From: Silene conica
Taxonomy: Eukaryota > Streptophyta > Magnoliopsida > Caryophyllales > Caryophyllaceae
Assembly: GCA_029255685.2 (NCBI GenBank)
Contig: CM055319.2
Coordinates: 27,685,568-27,749,567, forward strand
DNA: 64,000 nt
Reading direction: 5' to 3'
Below, piece after piece: positions 28,601 to 43,400 of the stretch. The position numbers were made by a program, and so were the translations under genes. Position 1 is the first letter of the stretch. The number at the start of each line of letters is the position of its first letter. Under the pieces are notes generated by a model. That model was given only the letters and a program-made list of their open reading frames with translations. It ran no database searches and had not been told where the DNA came from.

Positions 28601-30657
28601 AATCTACTCCCCATTCCGGATCATCGTAGGTGTCACACGAATACACAGGGTCAACCGCGAGGTTGAGTAGAAAGATAAATAAGACAACAATATAATATAC
28701 TCCGCACCGATCCAACGCCAAATAAACTCCGCACCGATCCAACACCAAATAAACTCCGCACCGATCACAAGACCCATTACCTCCACACCAATCACAAGAC
28801 CCAATATACTCCGCACCAGTCACAAGACCCAATATACTCCACACCAATCACAAGACCCAATATACTCCACACCAGTCAAAAGACCCAATATACTCCACAC
28901 CAGTCACAAGACCCAATATACTCCGCTCCATATCACAAGACCCATTATTCGTCACATCGTATCGTGTCACAGAATTATTCAATCAAATAAAGCAATATAT
29001 CAATCATTCAATATAATAAGATGAGCATTGTTAACATTGATTAATAATCAAATAACTCATCAACAGGCATACGGTATTCCCCTACCTCAACTTGCAGAAA
29101 GACAGTCAATAGCTCCGAAAGATGTTCCCCGCGGAAACCGTCACCTAAACATATAATACTTAACGATCAACAACCCATACCAAGCCCTATACTTAAAATC
29201 GTAACACTGTGTCGAATTTCTTAACTTTCTAAAATTGGAAAGTTTCCCAAAGTAGAAACTTTCCCGAAATAGCAACTTCACCAAAATAGTAACTTCCCGA
29301 CTCATATGGTCTCATAAACAAAGCAACATAAGAATTTACAAACTTTACTAATTAAGGATTTACTAATTGTAGCAAGAACTCAAATGAGCAAATATTACTA
29401 ACTCAAATGATAAAACAATGTTCATTAACAAGTATATTAATCATAGCAACTTCTAAACATAGATATACACTAATAATATCACTAATCACAACATTAGTAA
29501 TATTAACAACATTAACAATAATAAAATAATCCACTTTGTAACACCCCTATTTATTTAAGAGCCTTTAGCAAGACATTCTCAAATAAGTAAAGCTGTTACC
29601 ATCTCGGAATATCCGAGGTAGTGAATAACAAAGTAAGCAAACCAAAGTACTTTACATAAAAACTGATTAAATTTAAACTTGATATTACAACAACTACGAG
29701 AACCAAACTTTGATAAAAATAAAAGTACAACTGAAGATATCTAAGTGTGATGATCTAACTCTAAGTAGGTCCAAGCCATGTCTCTCTCCATGCCCAAGCT
29801 CCCAATCCATCAGTCACCGACCTGTAAAATCTACTCCCCATTCCGGATCATCGTAGGTGTCACACGAATACACAGGGTCAACCGCGAGGTTGAGTAGAAA
29901 GATAAATAAGACAACAATATAATATACTCCGCACCGATCCAACGCCAAATAAACTCCGCACCGATCCAACACCAAATAAACTCCGCACCGATCACAAGAC
30001 CCATTACCTCCACACCAATCACAAGACCCAATATACTCCGCACCAGTCACAAGACCCAATATACTCCACACCAATCACAAGACCCAATATACTCCACACC
30101 AGTCAAAAGACCCAATATACTCCACACCAGTCACAAGACCCAATATACTCCGCTCCATATCACAAGACCCATTATTCGTCACATCGTATCGTGTCACAGA
30201 ATTATTCAATCAAATAAAGCAATATATCAATCATTCAATATAATAAGATGAGCATTGTTAACATTGATTAATAATCAAATAACTCATCAACAGGCATACG
30301 GTATTCCCCTACCTCAACTTGCAGAAAGACAGTCAATAGCTCCGAAAGATGTTCCCCGCGGAAACCGTCACCTAAACATATAATACTTAACGATCAACAA
30401 CCCATACCAAGCCCTATACTTAAAATCGTAACACTGTGTCGAATTTCTTAACTTTCTAAAATTGGAAAGTTTCCCAAAGTAGAAACTTTCCCGAAATAGC
30501 AACTTCACCAAAATAGTAACTTCCCGACTCATATGGTCTCATAAACAAAGCAACATAAGAATTTACAAACTTTACTATTTAAGGATTTACTAATTGTAGC
30601 AAGAACTCAAATGAGCAAATATTACTAACTCAAATGATAAAACAATGTTCATTAACA
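19633..30657. repeat. Array zone 2: units 17-25, most homogeneous
   Basis: Units 22-25 are nearly identical to one another and lack the type A, B and C markers. Units 17 and 21 share acaaaaatat and gccaagtaaactcc. Units 19 and 20 are an adjacent near-identical pair sharing gatgatcaaactc, aaatccactcc and a changed subrepeat (ccacaccagtcacaag in place of ccacaccaatcacaag). Units 17 and 19-21 share the ctcgcaata hairpin variant. Low divergence suggests the most recent local amplification. Confidence 0.8.
24541..25749. repeat. Unit 21, short unit with an 18-bp deletion
   Basis: This unit is 1209 bp. Near 24605, one of two caacatta direct repeats and the sequence between them is missing, which is an 18-bp slippage-type deletion. 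Otherwise it resembles unit 17. Confidence 0.9.
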
Positions 30658-33600
30658 AGTATATTTATCATAGCAACTTCTAAACATAGATATACACTAA
30701 TAATATCACTAATCACAACATTAGAAATATTAACAACATTAACAATAATAAAATAATCCACTTTGTAACACCCCTATTTATTTAAGAGCCTTTAGCAAGA
30801 CATTCTCAAATAAGTAAAGTTGTTACCATCTCGGAATATCCGAGGTAGTGAATAACAAATTAAGCAAACCAAAGTACTTTACATAAAAACTGATTAAATT
30901 TAAACTTGATATTACAACAACTACGAGAACCAAACTTTGATAAAAATAAAATTACAACTGAAGATATCTAAGTGTGATGATCTAACTCTAAGTAGGTCCA
31001 AGCCATGTCTCTCTCCATGCCCAAGCTCCCAATCCATCAGTCACCGACCTGTAAAATCTACTCCCCATTCCGGATCATCGTAGGTGTCACACGAATACAC
31101 AGGGTCAACCGCGAGATTGAGTAGAAAGATAAATAAGACAACAATATAATATACTCCGCACCGATCCAACGCCAAATAAACTCCGCACCGATCCAACACC
31201 AAATAAACTCCGCACCGATCACAAGACCCATTACCTCCACACCAATCACAAGACCCAATATACTCCGCACCAGTCACAAGACCCAATATACTCCACACCA
31301 ATCACAAGACCCAATATACTCCACACCAGTCAAAAGACCCAATATACTCCACACCAGTCACAAGACCCAATATACTCCGCTCCATATCACAAGACCCATT
31401 ATTCGTCACATCGTATCGTGTCACAGAATTATTCAATCAAATAAAGCAATATATCAATCATTCAATATAATAAGATGAGCATTGTTAACATTGATTAATA
31501 ATCAAATAACTCATCAACAGGCATACGGTATTCCCCTACCTCAACTTGCAGAAAGACAGTCAATAGCTCCGAAAGATGTTCCCCGCGGAAACCGTCACCT
31601 AAACATATAATACTTAACGATCAACAACCAATACCAAGCCCTATACTTAAAATCGTAACACTGTGTCGAATTTCTTAACTTTCTAAAATTGGAAAGTTTC
31701 CCAAAGTAGAAACTTTCCCGAAATAGCAACTTCACCAAAATAGTAACTTCCCGACTCATATGGTCTCATAAACAAAGCAACATAAGAATTTACAAACTTT
31801 ACTAATTAAGGATTTACTAATTGTAGCAAGAACTCAAATGAGCAAATATTACTAACTCAAATGATAAAACAATGTTCATTAACAAGTATATTAATCATAG
31901 CAACTTCTAAACATAGATATACACTAATAATATCACTAATCACAACATTAGTAATATTAACAACATTAACAATAATAAAATAATCCACTTTGTAACACCC
32001 CTATTTATTTAAGAGCCTTTAGCAAGACATTCTCAAATAAGTAAAGCTGTTACCATCTCGGAATATCCGAGGTAGTGAATAACAAAGTAAGCAAACCAAA
32101 GTACTTTACATAAAAACTGATTAAATTTAAACTTGATATTACAACAACTACGAGAACCAAACTTTGATAAAAATAAAAGTACAACTGAAGATATCTAAGT
32201 GTGATGATCTAACTCTAAGTAGGTCCAAGCCATGTCTCTCTCCATGCCCAAGCTCCCAATCCATCAGTCACCGACCTGTAAAATCTACTCCCCATTCCGG
32301 ATCATCGTAGGTGTCAGACGAATACACATGGTCAACCGCGAGATTGAGTAGAAAGATAAATAAGACAACAATATAATATACTCCGCACCGATCCAACGCC
32401 AAATAAACTCCGCACCGATCCAACACCAAATAAACTCCGCACCGATCACAAGACCCATTACCTCCACACCAATCACAAGACCCAATATACTCCGCACCAG
32501 TCACAAGACCCAATATACTCCACACCAATCACAAGACCCAATATACTCCACACCAGTCAAAAGACCCAATATACTCCACACCAGTCACAAGACCCAATAT
32601 ACTCCGCTCCATATCACAAGACCCATTATTCGTCACATCGTATCGTGTCACAGAATTATTCAATCAAATAAAGCAATATATCAATCATTCAATATAATAA
32701 GATGAGCATTGTTAACATTGATTAATAATCAAATAACTCATCAACAGGCATACGGTATTCCCCTACCTCAACTTGCAGAAAGACAGTCAATAGCTCCGAA
32801 AGATGTTCCCCGCGGAAACCGTCACCTAAACATATAATACTTAACGATCAACAACCAATACCAAGCCCTATACTTAAAATCGTAACACTGTGTCGAATTT
32901 CTTAACTTTCTAAAATTGGAAAGTTTCCCAAAGTAGAAACTTTCCCAAAATAGCAACTTCACCAAAATAGTAACTTCCCGACTCATATGGTCTCATAAAC
33001 AAAGCAACATAAGAATTTACAAACTTTACTAATTAAGGATTTACTAATTGTAGCAAGAACTCAAATGAGCAAATATTACTAACTCAAATGATAAAACAAT
33101 GTTCATTAACAAGTATATTAATCATAGCAACTTCTAAACATAGATATACACTAATAATATCACTAATCACAACATTAGTAATATTAACAACATTAACAAT
33201 AATAAAATAATCCACTTTGTAACACCCCTATTTATTTAAGAGCCTTTAGCAAGACATTCTCAAATAAGTAAAGCTGTTACCATCTCGGAATATCCGAGGT
33301 AGTGAATAACAAAGTAAGCAAACCAAAGTACTTTACATAAAAACTGATTAAATTTAAACTTGATATTACAACAACTACGAGAACCAAACTTTGATAAAAA
33401 TAAAAGTACAACTGAAGATATCTAAGTGTGATGATCTAACTCTAAGTAGGTCCAAGCCATGTTTCTCTCCATGCCCAAGCTCCCAATCCATCAGTCACCG
33501 ACCTGTAAAATCTACTCCCCATTCCGGATCATCGTAGGTGTCACACGAATACACATGGTCAACCGCGAGATTGAGTAGAAAGATAAATAAGACAACAATA

Positions 33601-36600
33601 TAATATACTCCGCACCGATCCAACGCCAAATAAACTCCGCACCGATCCAACACCAAATAAACTCCGCACCGATCACAAGACCCATTACCTCCACACCAAT
33701 CACAAGACCCAATATACTCCGCACCAGTCACAAGACCCAATATACTCCACACCAATCACAAGACCCAATATACTCCACACCAGTCAAAAGACCCAATATA
33801 CTCCACACCAGTCACAAGACCCAATATACTCCGCTCCATATCACAAGACCCATTATTCGTCACATCGTATCGTGTCACAGAATTATTCAATCAAATAAAG
33901 CAATATATCAATCATTCAATATAATAAGATGAGCATTGTTAACATTGATTAATAATCAAATAACTCATCAACAGGCATACGGTATTCCCCTACCTCAACT
34001 TGCAGAAAGACAGTCAATAGCTCCGAAAGATGTTCCCCGCGGAAACCGTCACCTAAACATATAATACTTAACGATCAACAACCCATACCAAGCCCTATAC
34101 TTAAAATCGTAACACTGTGTCGAATTTCTTAACTTTCTAAAATTGGAAAGTTTCCCAAAGTAGAAACTTTCCCGAAATAGCAACTTCACCAAAATAGTAA
34201 CTTCCCGACTCATATGGTCTCATAAACAAAGCAACATAAGAATTTACAAACTTTACTATTTAAGGATTTACTAATTGTAGCAAGAACTCAAATGAGCAAA
34301 TATTACTAACTCAAATGATAAAACAATGTTCATTAACAAGTATATTTATCATAGCAACTTCTAAACATAGATATACACTAATAATATCACTAATCACAAC
34401 ATTAGTAATATTAACAACATTAACAATAATAAAATAATCCACTTTGTAACACCCCTATTTATTTAAGAGCCTTTAGCAAGACATTCTCAAATAAGTAAAG
34501 CTGTTACCATCTCGGAATATCCGAGGTAGTGAATAACAAAGTAAGCAAACCAAAGTACTTTACATAAAAACTGATTAAATTTAAACTTGATATTACAACA
34601 ACTACGAGAACCAAACTTTGATAAAAATAAAATTACAACTGAAGATATCTAAGTGTGATGATCTAACTCTAAGTAGGTCCAAGCCATGTCTCTCTCCATG
34701 CCCAAGCTCCCAATCCATCAGTCACCGACCTGTAAAATCTACTCCCCATTCCGGATCATCGTAGGTGTCACACGAATACACAGGGTCAACCGCGAGATTG
34801 AGTAGAAAGATAAATAAGACAACAATATAATATACTCCGCACCGATCCAACGCCAAATAAACTCCGCACCGATCCAACACCAAATAAACTCCGCACCGAT
34901 CACAAGACCCATTACCTCCACACCAATCACAAGACCCAATATACTCCGCACCAGTCACAAGACCCAATATACTCCACACCAATCACAAGACCCAATATAC
35001 TCCACACCAGTCAAAAGACCCAATATACTCCACACCAGTCACAAGACCCAATATACTCCGCTCCATATCACAAGACCCATTATTCGTCACATCGTATCGT
35101 GTCACAGAATTATTCAATCAAATAAAGCAATATATCAATCATTCAATATAATAAGATGAGCATTGTTAACATTGATTAATAATCAAATAACTCATCAACA
35201 GGCATACGGTATTCCCCTACCTCAACTTGCAGAAAGACAGTCAATAGCTCCGAAAGATGTTCCCCGCGGAAACCGTCACCTAAACATATAATACTTAACG
35301 ATCAACAACCAATACCAAGCCCTATACTTAAAATCGTAACACTGTGTCGAATTTCTTAACTTTCTAAAATTGGAAAGTTTCCCAAAGTAGAAACTTTCCC
35401 GAAATAGCAACTTCACCAAAATAGTAACTTCCCGACTCATATGGTCTCATAAACAAAGCAACATAAGAATTTACAAACTTTACTAATCAAGGATTTACTA
35501 ATTGTAGCAAGAACTCAAATGAGCAAATATTACTAACTCAAATGATAAAACAATGTTCATTAACAAGTATATTAATCATAGCAACTTCTAAACATAGATA
35601 TACACTAATAATATCACTAATCACAACATTAGTAATATTAACAACATTAACAATAATAAAATAATCCACTTTGTAACACCCCTATTTATTTAAGAGCCTT
35701 TAGAAAGACATTCTCAAATAAGTAAAGCTGTTACCATCTCGGAATATCCGAGGTAGTGAATAACAAAGTAAGCAAACCAAAGTACTTTACATAAAAACTG
35801 ATTAAATTTAAACTTGATATTACAACAACTACGAGAACCAAACTTTGATAAAAATAAAAGTACAACTGAAGATATCTAAGTGTGATGATCTAACTCTAAG
35901 TAGGTCCAAGCCATGTCTCTCTCCATGCCCAAGCTCCCAATCCATCAGTCACCGACCTGTAAAATCTACTCCCCATTCCGGATCATCGTAGGTGTCACAC
36001 GAATACACATGGTCAACCGCGAGATTGAGTAGAAAGATAAATAAGACAACAATATAATATACTCCGCACCGATCCAACGCCAAATAAACTCCGCACCGAT
36101 CCAACACCAAATAAACTCCGCACCGATCACAAGACCCATTACCTCCACACCAATCACAAGACCCAATATACTCCGCACCAGTCACAAGACCCAATATACT
36201 CCACACCAATCACAAGACCCAATATACTCCACACCAGTCAAAAGACCCAATATACTCCACACCAGTCACAAGACCCAATATACTCCGCTCCATATCACAA
36301 GACCCATTATTCGTCACATCGTATCGTGTCACAGAATTATTCAATCAAATAAAGCAATATATCAATCATTCAATATAATAAGATGAGCATTGTTAACATT
36401 GATTAATAATCAAATAACTCATCAACAGGCATACGGTATTCCCCTACCTCAACTTGCAGAAAGACAGTCAATAGCTCCGAAAGATGTTCCCCGCGGAAAC
36501 CGTCACCTAAACATATAATACTTAACGATCAACAACCCATACCAAGCCCTATACTTAAAATCGTAACACTGTGTCGAATTTCTTAACTTTCTAAAATTGG

Positions 36601-39600
36601 AAAGTTTCCCAAAGTAGAAACTTTCCCGAAATAGCAACTTCACCAAAATAGTAACTTCCCGACTCATATGGTCTCATAAACAAAGCAACATAAGAATTTA
36701 CAAACTTTACTATTTAAGGATTTACTAATTGTAGCAAGAACTCAAATGAGCAAATATTACTAACTCAAATGATAAAACAATGTTCATTAACAAGTATATT
36801 TATCATAGCAACTTCTAAACATAGATATACACTAATAATATCACTAATCACAACATTAGTAATATTAACAACATTAACAATAATAAAATAATCCACTTTG
36901 TAACACCCCTATTTATTTAAGAGCCTTTAGCAAGACATTCTCAAATAAGTAAAGCTGTTACCATCTCGGAATATCCGAGGTAGTGAATAACAAAGTAAGC
37001 AAACCAAAGTACTTTACATAAAAACTGATTAAATTTAAACTTGATATTACAACAACTACGAGAACCAAACTTTGATAAAAATAAAATTACAACTGAAGAT
37101 ATCTAAGTGTGATGATCTAACTCTAAGTAGGTCCAAGCCATGTCTCTCTCCATGCCCAAGCTCCCAATCCATCAGTCACCGACCTGTAAAATCTACTCCC
37201 CATTCCGGATCATCGTAGGTGTCACACGAATACACAGGGTCAACCGCGAGATTGAGTAGAAAGATAAATAAGACAACAATATAATATACTCCGCACCGAT
37301 CCAACGCCAAATAAACTCCGCACCGATCCAACACCAAATAAACTCCGCACCGATCACAAGACCCATTACCTCCACACCAATCACAAGACCCAATATACTC
37401 CGCACCAGTCACAAGACCCAATATACTCCACACCAATCACAAGACCCAATATACTCCACACCAGTCAAAAGACCCAATATACTCCACACCAGTCACAAGA
37501 CCCAATATACTCCGCTCCATATCACAAGACCCATTATTCGTCACATCGTATCGTGTCACAGAATTATTCAATCAAATAAAGCAATATATCAATCATTCAA
37601 TATAATAAGATGAGCATTGTTAACATTGATTAATAATCAAATAACTCATCAACAGGCATACGGTATTCCCCTACCTCAACTTGCAGAAAGACAGTCAATA
37701 GCTCCGAAAGATGTTCCCCGCGGAAACCGTCACCTAAACATATAATACTTAACGATCAACAACCAATACCAAGCCCTATACTTAAAATCGTAACACTGTG
37801 TCGAATTTCTTAACTTTCTAAAATTGGAAAGTTTCCCAAAGTAGAAACTTTCCCGAAATAGCAACTTCACCAAAATAGTAACTTCCCGACTCATATGGTC
37901 TCATAAACAAAGCAACATAAGAATTTACAAACTTTACTAATCAAGGATTTACTAATTGTAGCAAGAACTCAAATGAGCAAATATTACTAACTCAAATGAT
38001 AAAACAATGTTCATTAACAAGTATATTAATCATAGCAACTTCTAAACATAGATATACACTAATAATATCACTAATCACAACATTAGTAATATTAACAACA
38101 TTAACAATAATAAAATAATCCACTTTGTAACACCCCTATTTATTTAAGAGCCTTTAGCAAGACATTCTCAAATAAGTAAAGCTGTTACCATCTCGGAATA
38201 TCCGAGGTAGTGAATAACAAAGTAAGCAAACCAAAGTATTTTACATAAAAACTGATTAAATTTAAACTTGATATTACAACAACTACGAGAACCAAACTTT
38301 GATAAAAATAAAAGTACAACTGAAGATATCTAAGTGTGATGATCTAACTCTAAGTAGGTCCAAGCCATGTCTCTCTCCATGCCCAAGCTCCCAATCCATC
38401 AGTCACCGACCTGTAAAATCTACTCCCCATTCCGGATCATCGTAGGTGTCAGACGAATACACATGGTCAACCGCGAGATTGAGTAGAAAGATAAATAAGA
38501 CAACAATATAATATACTCCGCACCGATCCAACGCCAAATAAACTCCGCACCGATCCAACACCAAATAAACTCCGCACCGATCACAAGACCCATTACCTCC
38601 ACACCAATCACAAGACCCAATATACTCCGCACCAGTCACAAGACCCAATATACTCCACACCAATCACAAGACCCAATATACTCCACACCAGTCAAAAGAC
38701 CCAATATACTCCACACCAGTCACAAGACCCAATATACTCCGCTCCATATCACAAGACCCATTATTCGTCACATCGTATCGTGTCACAGAATTATTCAATC
38801 AAATAAAGCAATATATCAATCATTCAATATAATAAGATGAGCATTGTTAACATTGATTAATAATCAAATAACTCATCAACAGGCATACGGTATTCCCCTA
38901 CCTCAACTTGCAGAAAGACAGTCAATAGCTCCGAAAGATGTTCCCCGCGGAAACCGTCACCTAAACATATAATACTTAACGATCAACAACCCATACCAAG
39001 CCCTATACTTAAAATCGTAACACTGTGTCGAATTTCTTAACTTTCTAAAATTGGAAAGTTTCCCAAAGTAGAAACTTTCCCGAAATAGCAACTTCACCAA
39101 AATAGTAACTTCCCGACTCATATGGTCTCATAAACAAAGCAACATAAGAATTTACAAACTTTACTATTTAAGGATTTACTAATTGTAGCAAGAACTCAAA
39201 TGAGCAAATATTACTAACTCAAATGATAAAACAATGTTCATTAACAAGTATATTTATCATAGCAACTTCTAAACATAGATATACACTAATAATATCACTA
39301 ATCACAACATTAGTAATATTAACAACATTAACAATAATAAAATAATCCACTTTGTAACACCCCTATTTATTTAAGAGCCTTTAGCAAGACATTCTCAAAT
39401 AAGTAAAGCTGTTACCATCTCGGAATATCCGAGGTAGTGAATAACAAAGTAAGCAAACCAAAGTACTTTACATAAAAACAGATTAAATTTAAACTTGATA
39501 TTACAACAACTACGAGAACCAAACTTTGATAAAAATAAAAGTACAACTGAAGATATCTAAGTGTGATGATCTAACTCTAAGTAGGTCCAAGCCATGTCTC

Positions 39601-40473
39601 TCTCCATGCCCAAGCTCCCAATCCATCAGTCACCGACCTGTAAAATCTACTCCCCATTCCGGATCATCGTAGGTGTCACACGAATACACAGGGTCAACCG
39701 CGAGATTGAGTAGAAAGATAAATAAGACAACAATATAATATACTCCGCACCGATCCAACGCCAAATAAACTCCGCACCGATCCAACACCAAATAAACTCC
39801 GCACCGATCACAAGACCCATTACCTCCACACCAATCACAAGACCCAATATACTCCGCACCAGTAACAAGACCCAATATACTCCACACCAATCACAAGACC
39901 CAATATACTCCACACTAGTCAAAAGACCCAATATACTCCACACCAGTCACAAGACCCAATATACTCCGCTCCATATCACAAGACCCATTATTCGTCACAT
40001 CGTATCGTGTCACAGAATTATTCAATCAAATAAAGCAATATATCAATCATTCAATATAATAAGATGAGCATTGTTAACATTGATTAATAATCAAATAACT
40101 CATCAACAGGCATACGGTATTCCCCTACCTCAACTTGCAGAAAGACAGTCAATAGCTCCGAAAGATGTTCCCCGCGGAAACCGTCACCTAAACATATAAT
40201 ACTTAACGATCAACAACCCATACCAAGCCCTATACTTAAAATCGTAACACTGTGTCGAATTTCTTAACTTTCTAAAATTGGAAAGTTTCCCAAAGTAGAA
40301 ACTTTCCCGAAATAGCAACTTCACCAAAATAGTAACTTCCCGACTCATATGGTCTCATAAACAAAGCAACATAAGAATTTACAAACTTTACTAATTAAGG
40401 ATTTACTAATTGTAGCAAGAACTCAAATGAGCAAATATTACTAACTCAAATGATAAAACAATGTTCATTAACA

Positions 40474-43400
40474 AGTATATTAATCATAGCAACTTCTAAA
40501 CATAGATATACACTAATAATATCACTAATCACAACATTAGTAATATTAACAACATTAACAATAATAAAATAATCCACTTTGTAACACCCCTATTTATTTA
40601 AGAGCCTTTAGCAAGACATTCTCAAATAAGTAAAGCTGTTACCATCTCGGAATATCCGAGGTAGTGAATAACAAAGTAACCAAACCAAAGTACTTTACAT
40701 AAAAACTGATTAAATTTAAACTTGATATTACAACAACTACGAGAACCAAACTTTGATAAAAATAAAAGTACAACTGAAGATATCTAAGTGTGATGATCTA
40801 ACTCTAAGTAGGTCCAAGCCATGTCTCTCTCCATGCCCAAGCTCCCAATCCATCAGTCACCGACCTGTAAAATCTACTCCCCATTCCGGATCATCGTAGG
40901 TGTCAGACGAATACACATGGTCAACCGCGAGATTGAGTAGAAAGATAAATAAGACAACAATATAATATACTCCGCACCGATCCAACGCCAAATAAACTCC
41001 GCACCGATCCAACACCAAATAAACTCCGCACCGATCACAAGACCCATTACCTCCACACCAATCACAAGACCCAATATACTCTGCACCAGTCACAAGACCC
41101 AATATACTCCACACCAATCACAAGACCCAATATACTCCACACCAGTCAAAAGACCCAATATACTCCACACCAGTCACAAGACCCAATATACTCCGCTCCA
41201 TATCACAAGACCCATTATTCGTCACATCGTATCGTGTCACAGAATTATTCAATCAAATAAAGCAATATATCAATCATTCAATATAATAAGATGAGCATTG
41301 TTAACATTGATTAATAATCAAATAACTCATCAACAGGCATACGGTATTCCCCTACCTCAACTTGCACAAAAAAACAGTCAATAGCTCCGAAAGATTTTCC
41401 TGCGGAAACCGTCACCTAAACATATAATACTTAACGATCAACAACCCATACCAAGCCCTATACTTAAAATCGTAACACTGTGTCGAATTTCTTAACTTTC
41501 TAAAATTGGAAAGTTTCCCAAAGTAGAAACTTTCCCGAAATAGCAACTTCACCAAAATAGTAACTTCCCGACTCATATGGTCTCATAAACAAAGCAACAT
41601 AAGAATTTACAAACTTTACAAATTAAGGATTTACTAATTGTAGCAAGAACTCAAATGAGCAAATATTACTAACTCAAATGATAAAACAATGTTCATTAAC
41701 AAGTATATTAATCATAGCAACTTCTAAACATAGATATACACTAATAATATCACTAATCACAACATTAGTAATATTAACAACATTAACAATAATAAAATAA
41801 TCCACTTTGTAACACCCCTATTTATTTAAGAGCCTTTAGCAAGACATTCTCAAATAAGTAAAGCTGTTACCATCTCGGAATATCCGAGGTAGTGAATAAC
41901 AAAGTAAGCAAACCAAAGTACTTTACATAAAAACTGATTAAATTTAAACTTGATATTACAACAACTACGAGAACCAAACTTTGATAAAAATAAAAGTACA
42001 ACTGAAGATATCTAAGTGTGATGATCTAACTCTAAGTAGGTCCAAGCCATGTCTCTCTCCATGCCCAAGCTCCCAATCCATCAGTCACCGACCTGTAAAA
42101 TCTACTCCCCATTCCGGATCATCGTAGGTGTCAGACGAATACACATGGTCAACCGCGAGATTGAGTAGAAAGATAAATAAGACAACAATATAATATACTC
42201 CGCACCGATCCAACGCCAAATAAACTCCGCACCGATCCAACACCAAATAAACTCCGCACCGATCACAAGACCCATTACCTCCACACCAATCACAAGACCC
42301 AATATACTCCGCACCAGTCACAAGACCCAATATACTCCACACCAATCACAAGACCCAATATACTCCACACCAGTCAAAAGACCCAATATACTCCACACCA
42401 GTCACAAGACCCAATATACTCCGCTCCATATCACAAGACCCATTATTCGTCACATCGTATCGTGTCACAGAATTATTCAATCAAATAAAGCAATATATCA
42501 ATCATTCAATATAATAAGATGAGCATTGTTAACATTGATTAATAATCAAATAACTCATCAACAGGCATACGGTATTCCCCTACCTCAACTTGCAGAAAGA
42601 CAGTCAATAGCTCCGAAAGATGTTCCCCGCGGAAACCGTCACCTAAACATATAATACTTAACGATCAACAACCCATACCAAGCCCTATACTTAAAATCGT
42701 AACACTGTGTCGAATTTCTTAACTTTCTAAAATTGGAAAGTTTCCCAAAGTAGAAACTTTCCCGAAATAGCAACTTCACCAAAATAGTAACTTCCCGACT
42801 CATATGGTCTCATAAACAAAGCAACATAAGAATTTACAAACTTTACTATTTAAGGATTTACTAATTGTAGCAAGAACTCAAATGAGCAAATATTACTAAC
42901 TCAAATGATAAAACAATGTTCATTAACAAGTATATTTATCATAGCAACTTCTAAACATAGATATACACTAATAATATCACTAATCACAACATTAGTAATA
43001 TTAACAACATTAACAATAATAAAATAATCCACTTTGTAACACCCCTATTTATTTAAGAGCCTTTAGCAAGACATTCTCAAATAAGTAAAGCTGTTACCAT
43101 CTCGGAATATCCGAGGTAGTGAATAACAAAGTAAGCAAACCAAAGTACTTTACATAAAAACTGATTAAATTTAAACTTGATATTACAACAACTACGAGAA
43201 CCAAACTTTGATAAAAATAAAAGTACAACTGAAGATATCTAAGTGTGATGATCTAACTCTAAGTAGGTCCAAGCCATGTCTCTCTCCATGCCCAAGCTCC
43301 CAATCCATCAGTCACCGACCTGTAAAATCTACTCCCCATTCCGGATCATCGTAGGTGTCACACGAATACACAGGGTCAACCGCGAGATTGAGTAGAAAGA